DNA of 10,001 nucleotides, from the NCBI GenBank assembly GCA_030145965.1, contig JASKZT010000066.1, forward strand, positions 1 through 10,001, given 5' to 3'. The notes under the pieces were generated by a model. That model was not told where the DNA came from. It was given only the letters and a program-made list of their open reading frames with translations, and did not search any database. The first letter of the stretch is position 1; each line of letters starts with the position of its first letter. This stretch comes from Ornithinimicrobium sp. (GTDB lineage: Bacteria > Actinomycetota > Actinomycetes > Actinomycetales > Dermatophilaceae). Positions 5,420 through 10,001 of the stretch are shown here, in pieces. The position numbers and the translations under genes are program-made.

Positions 5420-6657
5420 GGCAGTGCTCCTTGGGCAGAGGTGGACGAGGGGGTCGTGCCGCCGGCGGCGTCGCGGGCCACGTCGGTACGGGCCCCGGGG
5501 CCGAGGTCGGCCGGGCCGCGCAGGGTGACGACGACGCCGCCACCGGGGGCGGGGCTCAGCTCGAGGCGGCCGCCGACGCGGCTCATGCGGCGGCACATGC
5601 CGTCCAGGCCGAAGTGACCGGCGCCGACGAGCGCGGGGAGGTCCTGCCGGCTCATGCCGGCGCCGTTGTCGACGACGGTGACCCGCCCCCAGCCGTCCTC
5701 CTCCGAGCTGCTGACCATGACCCGGTCGCCGCCGCTGTGGCGGGCGACGTTCTCCAGCGCCTCGCCGGCCGCGGCCAGCCACTCCGGGGCGGCGCCCGGA
5801 CCGGGCGCCATCGGAGCCAGCTGGGTGGTGACGGTGAAGGCGGGGTGGGTCTGCGCCCAGCCGTCGACGAGGGCCCGCAGCTGCTCGACGAAGCTCTCCT
5901 GCGGGTGCGGCTCTCGGTAGCCCTGGACGAGGCTGCGGGCCTCGGTGCGAGCGCGGGCCACGCTCTCGCGCAGCAGGGCCACGTGAGGGGCCAGCTCGTG
6001 CCGCTCGGCGGCGAGCCGGCGCTCGAGGTGCTCGGCCATGAGATGGATGCCGTGGAGGGACTTGGCGACCGAGTCGTGCATCTCCACCGAGAGCCGGACC
6101 CGCTCCTCGGCCTGGGCCGAGCGGATGCTCGCCCCACGGGCGTCCAGCTGGAGCCGGACGTGCTTCTCCTGCAGGTTGCGCACCCGCCGGCCTGCCAGGA
6201 TGGTCAGCCAGAGCAGCGCGACCTGGACCAGGGTGGCCCAGTAGCGGTCGACGTCGTCCTCGGAGAGCAGCATCCCCAGGCGCAGGCCGAGCATGGCCAG
6301 CACGGGCAGCACGGCGAGGGCGACGGCCCACGGCCGACCCACGAGCGACCAGACGAAGGCCGTGCCGGCGACGTAGGCGATGGCCGGGCCCCCCGGGTCG
6401 GTGCTGACGACGAGCGCGACCGTGAGGGCGGCGTCGAGGAGGGGGAACCACCACGAGTGCGCCAGGCGCGGCTCGTAGGCGGCGATGTGGCGCATGGTCA
6501 GGAACGACACCGCCAGGCAGCTCAGCCCGGCGCCCGCGACGAGGGGGCCCAGCCCCTGCGGCGTGAGGACGAAGACCATGAGGACGCCGGCCAGCCGCAC
6601 GTTGAGCGCGATCTGCAGGATGAGCCGCAGGTGACCGCCGGTGACGAAGTCGCTCAC
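5416..6657 (-). CDS. NarL-family membrane sensor histidine kinase
   Basis: 413 residues from a GTG at 6657; GAGGG, overlapping the tadC stop, is 5 bases upstream. A longer open frame continues through tadC but is not coding. About six hydrophobic segments fill residues 8-158, with almost no extracellular loop, so the signal may be sensed within the membrane. The HisKA_3-type dimerisation domain carries EERVRLSVEMHDSVAKSL with phospho-acceptor H194. The ATPase domain shows the N box GEALENVARH (N303), the G1 box DNGAGM (D330) and a later GHFGLDGM (348-354). The DxxxQ phosphatase motif of this family reads D195-S-V-A-K199, with Lys for Gln. The Ala/Gly/Thr-rich tail (385-413) looks disordered. 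The cognate regulator follows with an ATGA overlap. Confidence 0.92.
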   Translation of the reverse strand: MSDFVTGGHLRLILQIALNVRLAGVLMVFVLTPQGLGPLVAGAGLSCLAVSFLTMRHIAAYEPRLAHSWWFPLLDAALTVALVVSTDPGGPAIAYVAGTAFVWSLVGRPWAVALAVLPVLAMLGLRLGMLLSEDDVDRYWATLVQVALLWLTILAGRRVRNLQEKHVRLQLDARGASIRSAQAEERVRLSVEMHDSVAKSLHGIHLMAEHLERRLAAERHELAPHVALLRESVARARTEARSLVQGYREPHPQESFVEQLRALVDGWAQTHPAFTVTTQLAPMAPGPGAAPEWLAAAGEALENVARHSGGDRVMVSSSEEDGWGRVTVVDNGAGMSRQDLPALVGAGHFGLDGMCRRMSRVGGRLELSPAPGGGVVVTLRGPADLGPGARTDVARDAAGGTTPSSTSAQGALP

Positions 6658-6662
6658 GACGG

Positions 6663-6667
6663 CCCTC
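6663..6667 (-). promoter_or_regulatory. Ribosome binding site deciding the kinase GTG start
   Basis: GAGGG overlaps the tadC TGA stop and lies 5 bases before the GTG at 6657. It supports this start over any longer reading and suggests coupling between tadC and kinase translation. Confidence 0.6.
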
Positions 6668-7568
6668 AGCCCGAGAAGACGCCGGTGAGCGTCTCGAGCT
6701 GGGAGAGGAAGAGGCTCGCGACGATGAGGAGCAGGGCGCCGGGGACGATGACCATCGTCACGACGAGACTGATCTTGGGGGCGGCCTTGGCGGCCGCGCG
6801 ACGCACCTCGCCGGCGCGGGCGCGGCGCACCTCCTGGGCGATCTCCTGCAGGGTGTTCCCCAACGGGGCACCCAGCTCCTCGGCCTGGAGCATGGCGCCC
6901 ACCCACGAGTCGAGGGAGGGCGCGCTGTTGCGCTCGCGCAGGTGGCTCAGCGCCTCGCGGCGGCTCATCCCCAGCTGCATGTCGTCCAGGACGCGCCGCA
7001 TCTCCTCGCCCAGCGGGGTCGAGCTGGAGGCGCTGACCCGCTGCAACGCCGCGCGCAGCGACAGGCCGGCGGAGACGGTGACGGCGAGCACGTCGAGGAA
7101 GTCGGGCATCTCGCGCGCGATCGCCTCCTGGCGCCTGCGCGCGGCCGAGCGGATCCAGAGGTCCATCCACAGCGCCATACCGACCGCCGACACGACCGCC
7201 AGGAGGGTCTGGCCGCTGAGCAGGAAGAAGAACGCCGCGAAGATGCCCAGGGCGGCCATGCCGGCCTGGCGGCGGACGTAGGTCCGCACGCTCATGCCGT
7301 CCGGGCGGCCGGCCTGGTCCAGCAGGCGCTCCAGGGAGACGAGGCGCCGCTGGCCGGACAGCTGCAGCAGCGTGCGCTCGAAGCGGATGCCGAGGAAGTC
7401 GATGATCCGGGACATCGGGCCCGGGCGACGCTCCTCCTCCACCGTCTCCAGGTAGGACGCCTCCACGTCCTCGAGGCCGGTCGTGCGCATCATCCGCCAG
7501 GACAGCACCGTCGTGCCGAGCACGACGAGCACCGCCAGCGGGATGCCGAGGACCATGAGCTCGCCCAT
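6666..7568 (-). CDS. tadC: TadC, Flp pilus platform protein (T2SSF family)
   Basis: 300 residues; the ATG at 7568 overlaps the tadB stop by one base (TGATG). Membrane segments are near 5-23, 103-120, 122-136 and 266-288. Between them lies a cytoplasmic GspF/T2SSF domain (about 150-265): REMPDFLDVLAVTVSAGLSLRAALQRV, then MSRREALSHLRER and QAEELGAPLGNTLQEIAQEVR. Such proteins form the inner-membrane platform that couples TadA ATP hydrolysis to pilin extrusion, usually as a TadB-TadC pair. Length and topology are normal for the family. The 'ALGxPLGxTL' and Arg-rich helix near 247-258 are typical of TadC proteins. Confidence 0.92.
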   Translation of the reverse strand: MGELMVLGIPLAVLVVLGTTVLSWRMMRTTGLEDVEASYLETVEEERRPGPMSRIIDFLGIRFERTLLQLSGQRRLVSLERLLDQAGRPDGMSVRTYVRRQAGMAALGIFAAFFFLLSGQTLLAVVSAVGMALWMDLWIRSAARRRQEAIAREMPDFLDVLAVTVSAGLSLRAALQRVSASSSTPLGEEMRRVLDDMQLGMSRREALSHLRERNSAPSLDSWVGAMLQAEELGAPLGNTLQEIAQEVRRARAGEVRRAAAKAAPKISLVVTMVIVPGALLLIVASLFLSQLETLTGVFSG

Positions 7569-8500
7569 CAGACGTCCACCGACGTGATGCGCCGGATGAG
7601 CAGGAAGCCCATGCCGAAGAGGGCGGCAGCGACACCGAGGACGATCTGGCCGATGAGGTTGGCCGCGAGCAGGTCGAGCGAGCCGGGGTTGACGACGTTC
7701 ATGAGGAAGACCGAGCCGACGCCGATCATGAGGACCATGTAGCCGCTGAACACCGCGCCCGAGACCGCGGTGCGCAGCTCCCGCTGCAGGTCACGGCGGT
7801 CCTCCAGGGTCGCCGCGATGGTCGCGAGCGCGCTGGTGAGGCGGCCACCGGCCTGGCTCTGGATGACGAGGGTGCGCACGAGGACGTCGAGCTCGCGGGA
7901 GGGCAGGCGGGCGTTGAGGTCGGTGAGCGCGGAGTCCAGGCTCTGGCCGAGGGCCATCTGGCGCTGGATCTCCACGAACTCGGTGCGCGCCGGGTCGGGC
8001 AGCTCCTTGACGACGAGGTCGACGCCGGTGCGCAGCGCCAGGCCGGCGGAGGTCGCGTTGGCCAGGAGCCGGGCCAGGTCGGGCAGCTGGCTGACGAACT
8101 CGTTGATGCGCTTGGTGCGGCGGGTGTCCAGCCACTTGTTGGCCGAGGCCAGGATGGCGGCGACCACGAGGGCCGAGCCGAGGTAGCCCATGAAGCCGTG
8201 CAGCGAGACGGCCGCGCCGACCGCCAGGACGAGGACGAGCGCGGCGAAGTCGAAGGGGCCGATCGACAGGCTGGCGCCGGCCAGCTTGAGGTCGAGCCGG
8301 CGGCCCCAGCCGGTGCGGCGGACGCGGCCGTTGACGCGGCGGCGGAGGTCGCCGAGCCGGTCGGTGCGCACGTCGCCGCGCGCCGAGGCCTCCATCTCGC
8401 TGGTGCGGTAGGCCGTCTCGCGGACGGCGAGCAGGCCGAGGATGCCGATGACCAGGGTGCCGACGAGCAGCACGATGATGAACGTGGGGGTGATGTCCAT
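7568..8500 (-). CDS. tadB: TadB, Flp pilus platform protein (T2SSF family)
   Basis: 310 residues; the ATG at 8500 is two bases after the tadA stop. Hydrophobic segments lie at about 6-26, 83-99, 105-120, 247-269 and 284-303. The cytoplasmic T2SSF domain (about 133-245) reads EFVSQLPDLARLLANATSAGLALRTGVDLV, then MALGQSLDSALTDLNARLPSRELDVLVRTLVIQSQAGGRLTSAL (shown as two visible blocks around residues 134-163 and 182-225). This is the platform subunit that pairs with TadC beneath the pilus. The tight spacing on both sides implies one transcript with tadA and tadC. Confidence 0.92.
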   Translation of the reverse strand: MDITPTFIIVLLVGTLVIGILGLLAVRETAYRTSEMEASARGDVRTDRLGDLRRRVNGRVRRTGWGRRLDLKLAGASLSIGPFDFAALVLVLAVGAAVSLHGFMGYLGSALVVAAILASANKWLDTRRTKRINEFVSQLPDLARLLANATSAGLALRTGVDLVVKELPDPARTEFVEIQRQMALGQSLDSALTDLNARLPSRELDVLVRTLVIQSQAGGRLTSALATIAATLEDRRDLQRELRTAVSGAVFSGYMVLMIGVGSVFLMNVVNPGSLDLLAANLIGQIVLGVAAALFGMGFLLIRRITSVDV

Positions 8501-8502
8501 GC

Positions 8503-9852
8503 TCAGCCGTCCGCGGTCGGGACGGACCACTCCTCGCCCTCCGGGGGCGCGAGCGGCGGGCCGTCGAAGGCCGCGGGCGCGTGCAGGCCGGCGAAGGAGA
8601 TGCGGCGGCGCAGGCCCTGGCTCAGGCCGCCGTGGCGGAACCAGCCGCGCACCGGCTGGTCGGGGACGTAGGGCTCGTGGTCGAGGCGGGCCAGCGTCAG
8701 CCCCCGGTAGGGCTCGCGCCGGGCCGAGACGATCTCGGCGATCTCGACCACCTTGCGGGTGCCGTCGGGCATGCGCGAGAGCTGGACGACGATGTCGACC
8801 GCGGAGTTGATCTGGTCGCGCAGCACGTCGATCGGCAGCTTCATCTCGTCCATGGAGGCCAGCGTCTCCAGGCGCCCGAGCGCGTCGGCGGAGGAGTTGG
8901 CGTGCACCGTGGCCAGCGACCCGGAGTGACCGGTGCTCATCGCCTGGAGCATGTCGAGGGTCTCCCCGCCGCGGACCTCGCCGACGACGATGCGGTCGGG
9001 CCGCATCCGGAGGCTGTTGCGCACCAGGTCGCGGATGGAGACCTGGCCCCGGCCCTCGACGTTGGCGGGGCGGGACTCGAGGCGGACGACGTGTGGCTGC
9101 TGCAGCGAGAGCTCGGCGGCGTCCTCGATCGTGATGATCCGCTCGTGGTCGGGGATGACGCCGGAGAGGGCGTTGAGGAAGGTCGTCTTCCCCGAGCCCG
9201 TGCCGCCGGAGATGATGACGTTGGCCTTGGCCCGCACGAGGGCGGTGAGCAGCTCGGCCATCTCGACCGACAGCGTGGCCTTGCCCACGAGCTCCTCGAG
9301 CCGGAAGGGCTGGGGGAAGCGACGGATCGTCAGCGTGGGGCCGTCGAGCGCGAGGGGCGGGATGATGACGTTGACGCGCTCGCCGCTCTCCAGGCGGGCG
9401 TCCACCATGGGGCTGGACTCGTCGATGCGGCGGTTGACCCGGGAGACGATGCGGTCGATCGTCTGCATGAGCTGCTCGCGGCTGGAGAAGACGGTGGGGT
9501 AGCGCTCGACCCGCCCGCGACGCTCGACGAAGACCGAGTCGGGGCCGTTGACCATGATCTCGGTGATGGAGTCGTCGGCCAGGAGCGGCTCCAGCACGCC
9601 GAGGCCGAGGGCCTCGTCGACGACGCGGCGGATGAAGGAGACCCGTTCGCGGCTGCTGAGGACCGGACCCTCGATGCTGATGAGGTCGGAGAGGCGTCGC
9701 TCCAGGCGGGCGCGGCGCTGGACGTCGGAGAGGCCGCGCAGCTCCTCGCGGTCGAGGTCGACGAGCAGGCGGTCGAGGTAGTCCTTGACGAGGGAGCCGC
9801 CGCCGGAGCTGGTCTGGCGCTCCTCCGGGGCGAGACGGTCGCGCAGCGCCAT
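8503..9852 (-). CDS. tadA: TadA/CpaF-type secretion ATPase
   Basis: 449 residues from ATG at 9852, the normal length for CpaF/TadA. The motifs of type II/IV secretion ATPases are all present: N-terminal domain with DDSITEIMVNGPDSVFVER (93-111), Walker A GGTGSGKTT (216-224), Asp box TIEDAAELSL (241-250), Walker B RIVVGEVRGGE (287-297) and His box STGHSGSLATVHANS (306-320). It is a cytoplasmic hexameric ATPase that powers Flp pilus assembly at the TadB-TadC platform. The frame is open upstream of the window edge, but the extension is Arg-rich just before the chosen ATG, and the upstream gene's restored stop overlaps this ATG as TGATG. A shorter ribosome binding site (AGG) is visible. The C-terminal 35 residues are a variable, probably disordered tail. 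Confidence 0.95.
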   Translation of the reverse strand: MALRDRLAPEERQTSSGGGSLVKDYLDRLLVDLDREELRGLSDVQRRARLERRLSDLISIEGPVLSSRERVSFIRRVVDEALGLGVLEPLLADDSITEIMVNGPDSVFVERRGRVERYPTVFSSREQLMQTIDRIVSRVNRRIDESSPMVDARLESGERVNVIIPPLALDGPTLTIRRFPQPFRLEELVGKATLSVEMAELLTALVRAKANVIISGGTGSGKTTFLNALSGVIPDHERIITIEDAAELSLQQPHVVRLESRPANVEGRGQVSIRDLVRNSLRMRPDRIVVGEVRGGETLDMLQAMSTGHSGSLATVHANSSADALGRLETLASMDEMKLPIDVLRDQINSAVDIVVQLSRMPDGTRKVVEIAEIVSARREPYRGLTLARLDHEPYVPDQPVRGWFRHGGLSQGLRRRISFAGLHAPAAFDGPPLAPPEGEEWSVPTADG

Positions 9853-10001
9853 CAGTCGTGCCTGACGAAGACGGCGTCGCGGGTGACCGGCACGTGGGGT
9901 GATGGTCATGAAGCCGGGCCAGCCGATCGGCACGCCGGACTCGACCTCCATGCACACGTCGGCGCAGCCGCCGCTGCGGACGCTGTTGAGACGCACCCAG
10001 C
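9852..10001 (-). CDS. C-terminal end of an unidentified upstream gene with a probable 1-base frameshift
   Basis: From 9999 to about 9900 one frame codes convincingly, with nearly all third positions G or C (starting WVRLNSVRSGG, including CADVCMEVE and PIGWPGFMTIT). After the C run at 9899-9896 that frame turns Arg-rich and loses its G/C third-base bias. Meanwhile the +1 frame takes over with a near-perfect bias (HVPVTRDAVFVRHD) and stops with a TGA at 9854-9852 that overlaps the tadA ATG. One extra C therefore seems to break the gene. The fragment is too short to identify. A TadE-like pilus protein is possible because such C-termini are beta-rich and the gene sits in a tad operon, but this is a guess. 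The alternative is an in-frame N-terminal extension of TadA. Confidence 0.5.

Noticed and set aside
5431..7281. Plus-strand open frame of 616 codons
   Set aside because: It is antisense to the kinase and tadC. Composition is rich in Gly, Ala, Asp, Glu and His, typical of reversed GC-rich coding sequence.
6658..7635. N-terminal extension of the kinase frame by about 326 codons
   Set aside because: This stretch overlaps tadC in another frame, is Arg/Pro/Gly-rich, and lacks domains. The GTG at 6657 has a good ribosome binding site.
8501..9955. N-terminal extension of the tadB frame by about 485 codons
   Set aside because: It overlaps tadA out of frame and is Arg/Pro-rich. TadB begins normally at ATG 8500.
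1..10001. CRISPR arrays, tRNA or rRNA genes, insertion sequences, phage attachment sites
   Set aside because: No regularly spaced repeats, no tRNA- or rRNA-like segments, and no transposase or integrase motifs were seen on either strand.

Overview
The window is very GC-rich, and its genes use G or C at almost every third codon position. Together with a Flp/Tad pilus locus of Gram-positive layout, this points to a high-GC actinobacterium, probably in the Micrococcales. That placement is an inference from composition and gene content. All supportable genes lie on the minus strand, so transcription runs from position 10001 towards 1. There is no gene-free stretch longer than 300 bases; the two largest gaps (4589-4774 and 1367-1495) are promoter regions.

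First transcription unit (10001 to 4775): the tail of an unidentified gene, tadA (CpaF-type secretion ATPase), tadB and tadC (inner-membrane platform proteins), a membrane histidine kinase and a LuxR/NarL-type response regulator. Neighbouring genes overlap or lie within 8 bases of each other, so they probably form one operon. The motor and platform of the pilus machine are thus co-transcribed with a two-component system.

Second unit (4588 to 1496): a 77-residue Flp prepilin, a perfect 17-bp hairpin, a TadG-like membrane-anchored protein, an OmpA-domain lipoprotein and a small two-helix membrane protein resembling DUF3592. Third unit (1366 and beyond position 1): a large protein that starts with an almost exact copy of the Flp prepilin signal and continues for more than 400 residues. 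It is probably a minor or tip pilin.

The most interesting observation is regulatory. The flp promoter and the promoter of the large pilin-like gene each carry a 16-bp box, GGGWCCTTYGCKCCTA, placed 21 or 22 bases upstream of a TANNNT -10 hexamer. Each also has a second, oppositely oriented box 35-38 bp further upstream. The box resembles DosR/DevR-type sites, and the response regulator encoded between the two pilus units belongs to the right family to bind it. This suggests a self-contained regulon in which the kinase and regulator co-transcribed with the pilus motor switch on the major pilin and the large pilin-like protein. No prepilin peptidase, TadZ or CpaB gene is visible in the window.
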